Below, one piece after another: positions 53,819 through 61,184 of a DNA stretch of 64,000 bases. The DNA is from Saprospiraceae bacterium (GTDB lineage Bacteria > Bacteroidota > Bacteroidia > Chitinophagales > Saprospiraceae): the NCBI GenBank assembly GCA_016718505.1, contig JADKDE010000001.1:889501-953500 (forward strand), given 5' to 3'. The translations under genes and the position numbers were made by a program. Under the pieces are notes generated by a model. That model saw nothing but the letters and a program-made list of their open reading frames with translations. It searched no databases and was not told where the DNA came from. Position 1 is the first letter of the stretch. Each line of letters starts with the position of its first letter.

Positions 53819-54872
53819 GCTTTGGTTTTTGCTTTTGGTTGGGGATTCGAAAAAAAATATTGGATGGAAAACATGGGTAATTCTAGTAATATTGGCAATT
53901 TTAGGACTATGGACGCGCTATATTGGAGTGGTGTTTTTTATTTATTTGTCCCTGCTTGTATGGAGGTCTAATGCTAGCATAAGGAAGAAGTATTTGTGGC
54001 TTGTAATAGTGGGATTTGTGTTAGGGGTTGCTGTATTATACCTCCGATCTAAGGCATTTAATTTGTCCTATACCGAAAGGAGTGTGGGATTTCACTTGGG
54101 TGATTTGGACGGATATTTGAATCTAGCGGGAACCTTGATTTCTTATTTATTTCCATATTGGCATTTTCACGAATGGAGGGTTTTCATAGAGGTGTTGATC
54201 ATGGGGGTTTTGTATTTTGTATTTCAACATAGACATTTGGTCAAGCTTGATATGCTGACTACAAGGGACAAATACATTGAATTTGGCATGATTTGTTTTG
54301 CTATATTGTTAGCGTCAAAGTGGTTTGTGGACAATGATATCATATTCGTGACGAGGATAATGTACCCGATATTTCCCATATTGTTGATTAAGCTAGGAGA
54401 TTATCTACAGGAGTTAGGTGAGCGACAGGGATATACTATAATTGGGTTGTCGATGGGATTTGTAATATTGGTTGGAATCTTATGGAATTTTATTGTGATA
54501 AATATGGATTTTAAGGTCAATCATCAAAATACTTCGAATTACATAAAATCAGAAATGAGCTATCTTTTAGATGAACTTCCCTTGGAAACAAAAATAATTT
54601 CAAATGCGGCTTATTACTTTTATGTTTTTGGTTATCGGAACCTGGAATATTTGCCAGCACAAAACTTGACGACTCAAAACAAAATCAATAGAAAAAGAGC
54701 AGCTCAAATAGAATACCAAAGGAGAAAAGTCTTGGAGTCAAGGGCTCATGTTGTGATCTTTTTTCCAAAAAACAATATCAGGACGCAGCAAATAAACCCT
54801 GGCGAATATCCCGAATTTTTCGTTCAAATGACACAAGATTCAATCAGCAAGTATTTTGTGTTTAGGAGGTAA
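53739..54872 (+). CDS. Multi-pass membrane glycosyltransferase-like protein, C-terminal fragment
   Basis: From about 53775 this frame continues the 53333 protein; the apparent ATG at 53739 is internal to the overlap. It has seven or so membrane helices (TWVILVILAILGLWTRYIGV, FIYLSLLVWRS, YLWLVIVGFVLGVAVLYL, TIIGLSMGFVILVGILWNFI) and a C-terminal soluble domain (SYLLDELPLETKIISNAAYY, IEYQRRKVLESRAHVVIFFP). The LWTRYIGV motif and overall layout fit lipid-linked sugar transferases of the GT-C class, but no catalytic residue can be assigned with confidence. Confidence 0.65.
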   Translation: MSYLLFPIQIFFLYLEIASEPIFMVIELWFLLLVGDSKKNIGWKTWVILVILAILGLWTRYIGVVFFIYLSLLVWRSNASIRKKYLWLVIVGFVLGVAVLYLRSKAFNLSYTERSVGFHLGDLDGYLNLAGTLISYLFPYWHFHEWRVFIEVLIMGVLYFVFQHRHLVKLDMLTTRDKYIEFGMICFAILLASKWFVDNDIIFVTRIMYPIFPILLIKLGDYLQELGERQGYTIIGLSMGFVILVGILWNFIVINMDFKVNHQNTSNYIKSEMSYLLDELPLETKIISNAAYYFYVFGYRNLEYLPAQNLTTQNKINRKRAAQIEYQRRKVLESRAHVVIFFPKNNIRTQQINPGEYPEFFVQMTQDSISKYFVFRR

Positions 54873-54875
54873 TCA

Positions 54876-54894
54876 CATAGCCAGCGTCAGGGGG
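54876..54894 (-). repeat. Fragment of the dispersed repeat (copy I)
   Basis: CATAGCCAGCGTCAGGGGG is identical to the first bases of copy E at 56148 and represents one end of the repeat only. The remaining 160 bases of this spacer show nothing recognisable. Confidence 0.55.
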
Positions 54895-55056
54895 TTATTT
54901 ATAATCGGTCGGAATGTTGGAAATAGTGAACTTTTAAAAAGAGTGCATTCTTAAGGTTGATAAAGTATTCAGAAAAATTGAATCGATCAAATGGGTATTT
55001 TTTATATAGTTTTGTATAAATCAATGATGTCTTTTTGATAATAATTATGATCACGT

Positions 55057-56046
55057 ATGTTTAAAAATAAAATGTGGATTGTGGTTGTTGGGGTGCTTTT
55101 GGTTTACGGCATTTTGTTTTATTTGGATGTCTATAAAATCTTGGTTTTTGATATCCACCCTCACGATAATTACGAAAATATCGTAAAATATTTTCAAGGA
55201 GAATTGTCCTTAGGGGATATGATTTCACCCTATTTCTATCGATTTGGATATACGTATCCAGCCTTTCTTTTTTCCAAATTGGATGTACTTTTAGTTGACT
55301 TTAGCCATTCAATCACATTCACAAGACAAGAAAAAATCATATTTCAAGGATTGGCTATGGTGAATACGCTTTCCTTTTTGGGGCTAGGAGCGTTGACTTT
55401 TTTAATTTCTCAGACTCTGGGATTTGGGAGGCTAACAAGCCTTGTAGTACTTTTGATCAATTTGGAACTACTGAAGTTTACGGCCTTTTTTGGGATAGAT
55501 CCGACGACAATTGCTGCGATAGCATTATTGTATTTTTTTTGTACAAAAGAATGGTATCAGGCAGCTATGGTAGCTCTGCTTTTGTCCTTTTTGATTAACG
55601 AAAAGATTGGGCCTATTTTCTTTGTATTTGGGGGGATCAATTATTTTTTGAACAGAAAAAAAATGGATTTATACTTTGTTGTTGTGCCTAGTTTGATCAG
55701 CATAATAAGTTATTTGGTTTTGATTAAAATAGTGCCACTTGACAATTTTCCATCTCAAATGGATTTTTTGTCATATCCGTATCGATTTGTTCAATCATTT
55801 AGGAGCGTATTTACTGGTCAAGGTATGTTGAAAATAGCATTGCCACTGGTCATTTTTTCGATTATTTCTTACCAAACCAAATTGTATAAACCATTATTTA
55901 TTACTCTTGTCTTCTGGACTTGGGGGATGTGTCTCTCGATGCAAAATGATATCGGCAGAATGGTTATGATTACTCTTCCTTTTTATATCCCGAGCCTAAA
56001 TGTCTTTGTTGAAAAATATTTTGGAACCAAGGTTGATATTGTTTGA
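55057..56046 (+). CDS. Multi-pass membrane protein of unknown function
   Basis: 329 residues with about nine membrane helices (WIVVVGVLLVYGILFYLDVY, VVVPSLISIISYLVLIKIV, IALPLVIFSIISY). The first loop carries FDIHPHDNYENIVKYF and SPYFYRFGYTYPAFLFS, which resembles the first periplasmic loop of GT-C type enzymes, but no established motif is present. It follows the GT39-like gene in the same direction, separated by 184 bases with a repeat fragment, so they may form a small envelope-glycan locus. AT-rich with a low Arg count. Confidence 0.75.
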   Translation: MFKNKMWIVVVGVLLVYGILFYLDVYKILVFDIHPHDNYENIVKYFQGELSLGDMISPYFYRFGYTYPAFLFSKLDVLLVDFSHSITFTRQEKIIFQGLAMVNTLSFLGLGALTFLISQTLGFGRLTSLVVLLINLELLKFTAFFGIDPTTIAAIALLYFFCTKEWYQAAMVALLLSFLINEKIGPIFFVFGGINYFLNRKKMDLYFVVVPSLISIISYLVLIKIVPLDNFPSQMDFLSYPYRFVQSFRSVFTGQGMLKIALPLVIFSIISYQTKLYKPLFITLVFWTWGMCLSMQNDIGRMVMITLPFYIPSLNVFVEKYFGTKVDIV

Positions 56047-56147
56047 ACTCATTGCGATTTTTCAAATGCAAAATAGCTTTTTAGTATGCTTTTTGTCCCT
56101 TTGATTTACTTAAATTCTAGGAGTAAATAACCAATCATTATAAAAAC

Positions 56148-56281
56148 ATAGCCAGCGTCAGGGGGTGGAGTGGTCTCGAAACATCATAGATGTGAAGAGA
56201 GTCTCGGCCTAAAGACGAGACGGAACCCACGAAAGACCCGACCCGAAATCGTCTGCAAGACGAAGTGAGGGTGACGCCATA
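56148..56281 (-). repeat. Dispersed GC-rich intergenic repeat, copy E
   Basis: On the minus strand it starts TTATGGCGTCACCCTCAC, has ATTTCGGGTCGGGTC, the arms CCGTCTCG and GGCCGAGAC, and ends CCACCCCCTGACGC. It fills most of the 314-base gap before pgk; the rest (56047-56147) is AT-rich with no gene. Confidence 0.75.
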
Positions 56282-56310
56282 AAATATCAAATAACTTGAG
56301 GCAAGTACCT

Positions 56311-56318
56311 TATCTTTG
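56311..56318 (+). promoter_or_regulatory. pgk -7 promoter box (TATCTTTG)
   Basis: Matches TAnnTTTG, 42 bases before the pgk ATG and immediately after repeat copy E. Confidence 0.55.
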
Positions 56319-56360
56319 TAGGGTAAAATAATACCAATAATACATTAAAAATAGTTAAAT

Positions 56361-57572
56361 ATGGATATCAATAATTTTGACTTTAAGGGCAAGAAAGTGT
56401 TGATCAGAGTGGATTTTAACGTGCCGATGGATAAAAATCGCCAAGTGACTGACGATACGCGGCTGAGGGGGGCTGTTCCAACGTTAAAGCACGTGCTAAA
56501 TGTAGGGGGAGCTGTAATCTTGATGTCCCATTTGGATAGGCCTTTGAAAAAATTATTGGAAGATGGAACGATCGATCGAAATAAATATACGCTCAGAAAT
56601 GTTGTCAAGCCGCTGAGTGACTTGCTAGGAGTGGAGGTAAAATTTTGTGATGAAACGGTAGGCGAAATGGCGCAAAAAATGTCTAAAGACCTCAAGCAAG
56701 GAGAGGTGTTGCTCCTAGAAAATACGCGGTTTTATGCAGGAGAGGAGAAGGGCGATGAGGCTTTGGCGAAAAGTATGGCGGCATTAGGTGATTTTTATAT
56801 CAATGATGCATTTGGCGCGGCGCATAGGGCCCATAGCAGTACGACCGTAGTAGCGCATTATTTTGATAAGGACCATAAGTGTTTCGGCTATTTGATGAAG
56901 GCAGAATTGGATCATGCTAAAAAGCTAACGGACAATCCTGAGAGACCCTTTGTTGCCGTGACTGGTGGAGCCAAGGTTTCAGATAAAATATTGATATTAG
57001 AGAAGCTCCTCGGGGAGGTTGACCACTTGATCATAGGAGGAGGAATGGCTTATACCTTCATAAAAGCCCAAGGAGGATCCGTGGGGAATAGCCTTGTAGA
57101 AGAAGATAGAATCAACACGGCTTTGGAACTACTAGAAAAGGCGAAAAAGTTGGGCGTGAAGATACATTTGCCTGTCGATAGCATAGTGGCAGATGCGTTT
57201 GACAATGCGGCCAATACCCAAATGCTGAAGTCCGATCAAATACCGAGTGGTTGGATGGGTCTGGATATTGGAAGTGAGGCAATCAAAGAGTTTGTCGAAG
57301 TGATAAAGGGAGCCAAGACTATTCTTTGGAATGGCCCGATGGGGGTTTTTGAAATGCCAAATTTTGCTCAGGGTACTCATGCCATCGCTCAAGCAATAGC
57401 AGATAGAACCAAGAAAGGAGCGTTTTCATTGATAGGTGGGGGAGATTCTGCGGCCGCTGTAAATCAGATGGGACTGGGCGATGACGTCAGTTTTGTCTCG
57501 ACTGGTGGTGGTGCTATGCTAGAATTACTAGAAGGGAAGGAGTTGCCTGGTGTGGCTGCGGTGATGTCTTAG
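56361..57572 (+). CDS. pgk: Phosphoglycerate kinase
   Basis: 403 residues. The PGK signatures are complete: KKVLIRVDFNVPMDKN, ILMSHLDRP, LLENTRFYAGEEKGDEALAK, FVAVTGGAKVSDKILILE, the NGPMGVFEMPNFAQGT nucleotide loop and SLIGGGDSAAAVNQMG. It converts 1,3-bisphosphoglycerate and ADP to 3-phosphoglycerate and ATP in glycolysis, and reverses in gluconeogenesis together with the PEP carboxykinase encoded at 61185-63040. Monocistronic by spacing (110 bases to the next gene), with its own promoter box. Confidence 0.98.
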   Translation: MDINNFDFKGKKVLIRVDFNVPMDKNRQVTDDTRLRGAVPTLKHVLNVGGAVILMSHLDRPLKKLLEDGTIDRNKYTLRNVVKPLSDLLGVEVKFCDETVGEMAQKMSKDLKQGEVLLLENTRFYAGEEKGDEALAKSMAALGDFYINDAFGAAHRAHSSTTVVAHYFDKDHKCFGYLMKAELDHAKKLTDNPERPFVAVTGGAKVSDKILILEKLLGEVDHLIIGGGMAYTFIKAQGGSVGNSLVEEDRINTALELLEKAKKLGVKIHLPVDSIVADAFDNAANTQMLKSDQIPSGWMGLDIGSEAIKEFVEVIKGAKTILWNGPMGVFEMPNFAQGTHAIAQAIADRTKKGAFSLIGGGDSAAAVNQMGLGDDVSFVSTGGGAMLELLEGKELPGVAAVMS

Positions 57573-57682
57573 GATTATTTTTTGGGACAATGGAAACAAT
57601 TAGTCCAATATTAGACCAGTTTTTCGTCGATTTGGTGCAAAAAGTAAACAACAAGTTTGGCTTTTTGCTAGTTAGATAAGCT

Positions 57683-58519
57683 ATGAGGAATCCGAGTGTT
57701 TTATTTTTGGCCACAGTAAGTTTGGTCTTGCTTTTGATTGACTTTTATGTATTCTGGGCACTCAGATGGTGGGTTATCCAGAATGGAATGTCCTCGAAGA
57801 CATTTGCAAGGGTTTATTGGAGCATGACGGTCGTGGCTCTTGTCATTTTTTATGTATCCGCTTATTATGGAAGAAATTTTGCTGGGCAGCCTTACAGTGC
57901 CTATTTAGGGGCATTTGCATTTATTTTGCTTGTATCAAAATTGTTTTGCGCTGTATTCTTATTGATTACTGATTTTGTTCGAGTATTAGGATACATCCAA
58001 GAAAAAGTGATGTCGAAGCCAGCTTACATGAGCAGTAGGTCTAAATTTCTGCACTCGATAGCCGCAGGTATGGCCATTTTACCATTTACCACCTTTTGGT
58101 ATGGGATATTGAGAAATCCCTATCGGTACAAACTTCATAAAATAAAAATTCCTATAAGTAATTTACCAAGCGGACTTGATGGCTTCAAAATAGTACAAGT
58201 TTCTGACATTCACTCGGGTAGTTTCACCTTTAAGGAACCCATCCAGAACGGCATAGATATGATCAATCAATGTCAAGCAGATGTGATTTGTTTTACTGGC
58301 GATTTGGTCAATACGGTGGCCAACGAAATCGAGCCTTATATCGATATGTTCAAAAGTATAAAGGCTAAACATGGCGTGTATTCTATCATGGGCAATCACG
58401 ATTATGGGGATTATAAACGATGGGACACACCTGAAGAAAGACAAGCGAACGCTGAATTATTCATCGATCAACATCGCAAATTGGGATGGAAATTATTGTT
58501 GAATGAAAATAGGTTATAG
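57683..58519 (+). CDS. Membrane metallophosphoesterase, N-terminal fragment
   Basis: Four N-terminal membrane helices (FLATVSLVLLLIDFYVFWAL, YWSMTVVALVIFYVSAYYG, AFAFILLVSKLFCAVFLLIT, AGMAILPFTTFWYGIL) precede a calcineurin-like phosphoesterase domain with metal motifs QVSDIHSG, CFTGDLVN and MGNHDYGDY. The frame ends at a stop at 58519 after LLLNENRL because of indels; the rest of the domain lies in the 58503-58931 frame. Likely role is hydrolysis of a phosphodiester or UDP-linked lipid at the inner membrane, as in YaeI-like enzymes. Confidence 0.85.
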   Translation: MRNPSVLFLATVSLVLLLIDFYVFWALRWWVIQNGMSSKTFARVYWSMTVVALVIFYVSAYYGRNFAGQPYSAYLGAFAFILLVSKLFCAVFLLITDFVRVLGYIQEKVMSKPAYMSSRSKFLHSIAAGMAILPFTTFWYGILRNPYRYKLHKIKIPISNLPSGLDGFKIVQVSDIHSGSFTFKEPIQNGIDMINQCQADVICFTGDLVNTVANEIEPYIDMFKSIKAKHGVYSIMGNHDYGDYKRWDTPEERQANAELFIDQHRKLGWKLLLNENRL

Positions 58520-58931
58520 AACACCAAGGGGAAAATTGGCCATCATTGAGTCGAAAACTATAGTGCTTCTCCTCGGTTTGCCAAATATGGGAGACTTGAA
58601 CAAAGCTTTTATGGGCGTGGAAGAGTCCATTCCATTCAAATTATTGTTATCTCACGACCCATCACATTGGGATGATCAGGTTGTAAAATCATTCAAGAAT
58701 ATCGATCTCACGCTGAGTGGTCATACCCATGGATTTCAATTTGGTATCGAAATCCCAGGTTGGATAAAATGGAGTCCAATAAAATACGCTTACAAACAAT
58801 GGGCGGGATTATACCAAGAGGCCAATCAATATCTCTATGTCAATCGTGGGTTTGGATTTCTAGGATATCCTGGGCGTGTGGGTATCTTACCTGAAATAAC
58901 CGAAATCACTCTGACTAGGGACGCCGCTTAA
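58503..58931 (+). CDS. Membrane metallophosphoesterase, C-terminal fragment
   Basis: From about 58592 this frame supplies the missing metal ligands: LLSHDPSHWDDQV and LSGHTHGFQFG, then the family end FGFLGYPGRVGILPEITEIT. The first 30 residues of the frame are only partly authentic. Between 58514 and 58591 the conserved text LEHQGE, KLAII, VENYSASPRFAKYG and DLNKAF falls successively in three different frames, which needs three single-base insertions and one deletion to repair. The complete gene would be 57683-58931, about 415 residues. Confidence 0.82.
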   Translation: MKIGYRTPRGKLAIIESKTIVLLLGLPNMGDLNKAFMGVEESIPFKLLLSHDPSHWDDQVVKSFKNIDLTLSGHTHGFQFGIEIPGWIKWSPIKYAYKQWAGLYQEANQYLYVNRGFGFLGYPGRVGILPEITEITLTRDAA

Positions 58932-58999
58932 TTTATATTAGGATCATTACCTTGATTATTAGTTTTTTTGTGTTTATTTTTGCTCATTAAAATACAACA

Positions 59000-59926
59000 A
59001 TGGCATTGACAGAATCTTTCGATTTAAACAGTATTCAGAGCTTGGAGTTACTGGCCAAGCAGGTGGTAGAAGGATTCATCATAGGGCTTCATAAGAGCCC
59101 ATTTCATGGTTTTTCAGTTGAATTTGCTGAGCATCGATTATACAATGATGGTGAGTCCACCAAGAATATAGATTGGAAGGTTTTTGCTAGGACGGACAAA
59201 ATGTTCACTAAAAAATACGAAGAAGAGACCAATCTTCGGTGCCATATCGTCATTGACAATTCGTCTTCGATGCATTACCCTATTTTGGAGGGAAAATCAA
59301 GCCATGACATCAATAAGATAACTTTTAGTGTGATAGCCGCTGCCTCTCTAATGTTACTGCTTCAGAAACAGCGAGATGCGTTTGGATTATCGATTTTTGA
59401 CGAAGATTTGAAATACCAAAGTCAGACTAAATCAAGTGTTTCACACTACCATTTGTTGTTGAATCATTTGACAAAGATTATGGCGGATAAGGCACTGCAT
59501 AAGGGGACTCAAGCAGCGGATGCCTTGCACCAAATTGCCGAAACGATCCACAAAAGATCCTTGGTCGTGATATTCAGCGATATGTTTGATCACGAGAATA
59601 AGGATAGGCTCTTCGATGCCCTACAGCATTTGAAACACGCTAAGCACGAAGTGATTTTATTCCACGTAGTGGACGAGCAAACAGAGATGCTCTTTGAATT
59701 TGAAAATAGGCCTTATTTGTTCGTAGATATGGAAACGAAGGAGGAAGTTCGCCTTCAATCCAACGAGTTAAAGGAATATTATTCGTCACAAATCATGAAA
59801 TTTAAGGAAGAATTGAAAATGAAAAGCTTACAATATAGTGTGGACTTTATCGAGGTGGATATCAATAAAGGATATACGGAGATTTTGCAAAGCTATATCA
59901 GAAGACGAAGCAAATTGATTAAATAA
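59000..59926 (+). CDS. DUF58 domain protein, second copy
   Basis: 308 residues. DUF58 signature text is present: SPFHGFSVEFAEHRLYNDGE followed by STKNIDWKVFARTDKMFTKK, then a VWA-like core with a MIDAS-type motif (IVIDNSSSMHYP) and SLVVIFSDMFDHE. It has no membrane segment. Unlike the copy at 41385 it has no MoxR or VWA-membrane partner beside it. It lies between the metallophosphoesterase (68 bases) and PPK2 (27 bases) genes, all on one strand. Bacteroidota often have one such stand-alone DUF58 gene; its partner may be a MoxR encoded elsewhere. Confidence 0.92.
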   Translation: MALTESFDLNSIQSLELLAKQVVEGFIIGLHKSPFHGFSVEFAEHRLYNDGESTKNIDWKVFARTDKMFTKKYEEETNLRCHIVIDNSSSMHYPILEGKSSHDINKITFSVIAAASLMLLLQKQRDAFGLSIFDEDLKYQSQTKSSVSHYHLLLNHLTKIMADKALHKGTQAADALHQIAETIHKRSLVVIFSDMFDHENKDRLFDALQHLKHAKHEVILFHVVDEQTEMLFEFENRPYLFVDMETKEEVRLQSNELKEYYSSQIMKFKEELKMKSLQYSVDFIEVDINKGYTEILQSYIRRRSKLIK

Positions 59927-59953
59927 ATAATATCATCTTAAATAAAAAGTCGT

Positions 59954-60697
59954 ATGGGTAAACTGACATCGCTACCAACCAAGGCACCAAAAGATTTGGA
60001 CGAGGATAAAGTGAAAAAGAAAACTTTGAAACTGTCCCTTGAGATCACAAAATTGTTGCACAATATGTCTGTGCAAAAGAAACATAGCATCATCCTAGTT
60101 TTGCAAGGAATGGATGCTAGTGGAAAGGACGGCGTGGTCAAGAGTGTTTTTTTTGAAATGGCCAACAGTATATACAATGTGGTGGCATTTAAAAAGCCTA
60201 CTGAGGAAGAGATGGCGCATGATTTTTTGTGGAGAATACATAAAAATACACCAGCCAAAGGACGGTTAGTTATATTTAATCGCTCACATTATGAAGACGT
60301 GTTGATCCAAAGAGTACACAAGTGGGTGACTGAAGAGACTGTTGCCAATCGCATGAATGCCATCAATAGTTTTGAAGAAAACCTTTTGAAAGATAATGGC
60401 ACCATTATGGTAAAATGTTACCTCCATATTTCACCTGAAAAGCAGTTGGAGAAACTTAAAGAAAGGATGGAGGACCCTTATAAACAATGGAAACACAATC
60501 CTCACGATTTCGAAGAAAGAAAATCTTGGGATAGGTACATGGAGTGTTACGAAGACGCCATCAAAAAATCGAAAATCCCTTGGCATATCATCCCATCAGA
60601 CAATCGTTGGTATAGGAATTATTGTGTCGCCAAAATACTTTATGATACATTGGTAAAATTGGAAATACCTGACCCAGTGATTGTAAAGCCTAAATAA
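59954..60697 (+). CDS. ppk2: Polyphosphate kinase 2 family protein
   Basis: 247 residues. The PPK2 core shows Walker A GMDASGKDGVVKS (Lys58), the lid region AKGRLVIFNRSHYEDVLI with the Walker B Asp, VKCYLHISPEKQLEKLKERM and NRWYRNYCVAKIL near the end. It transfers phosphate between polyphosphate and nucleotides. The direction (ADP/GDP or AMP) depends on class and cannot be fixed by eye, although the single domain excludes the two-domain class II form. It sits between the DUF58 and S4-domain genes with 27- and 6-base gaps, suggesting one transcript. Confidence 0.93.
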   Translation: MGKLTSLPTKAPKDLDEDKVKKKTLKLSLEITKLLHNMSVQKKHSIILVLQGMDASGKDGVVKSVFFEMANSIYNVVAFKKPTEEEMAHDFLWRIHKNTPAKGRLVIFNRSHYEDVLIQRVHKWVTEETVANRMNAINSFEENLLKDNGTIMVKCYLHISPEKQLEKLKERMEDPYKQWKHNPHDFEERKSWDRYMECYEDAIKKSKIPWHIIPSDNRWYRNYCVAKILYDTLVKLEIPDPVIVKPK

Positions 60698-60703
60698 ATT
60701 TGG

Positions 60704-61123
60704 ATGCAGGATCTCCAAAAAGTAAGGTTGGATAAATGGATATGGGCTGTTCGGATATTTAAATCAAGAACCTTATCAACTGAGGCTTGTCGTATGAATC
60801 GCGTCAAGGTAAATGGCAAAATCTCTAAGGCATCCACGCTTGTTGCTATTGGTGATAATATTTCTCTGCGCAAAGACCATTTTAATTTAGAATTTAAAAT
60901 TGAAAAGCTCATCGATAAGCGAGTTGGGGCACCCATAGCGATCACCTGTTATACGAATATGACACCAGTCGAAGAACTCAATAAATTCAAGAATTGGTAC
61001 GGTACAAGTACAGAATTTAGAGCGAAAGGTACTGGACGACCTACCAAGAAAGAGCGTAGAGAAATTGACGATTATAAAGACAACCAATGGGACGGAGAAG
61101 AACTAGATTTTGGAGAGTTATAA
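60704..61123 (+). CDS. S4-domain RNA-binding protein (HslR-like)
   Basis: 139 residues. The S4 domain is at 5-60: VRLDKWIWAVRIFKSRTLST, then EACRMNRVKVNGKISKAST. The C-terminal part (KRVGAPIAITCYTNMTPVEE and FRAKGTGRPTKKERREIDDY) is the usual basic tail of HslR/heat-shock protein 15-type proteins, which bind 50S subunits carrying nascent chains. It begins 6 bases after PPK2 and converges on the PEPCK gene with a 61-base spacer. Confidence 0.9.
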   Translation: MQDLQKVRLDKWIWAVRIFKSRTLSTEACRMNRVKVNGKISKASTLVAIGDNISLRKDHFNLEFKIEKLIDKRVGAPIAITCYTNMTPVEELNKFKNWYGTSTEFRAKGTGRPTKKERREIDDYKDNQWDGEELDFGEL

Positions 61124-61184
61124 CGATCTCCGACTGCCCAGTTAAATGCCCGCTCCATTGGCTGATATGATGTGAATCCTAATA

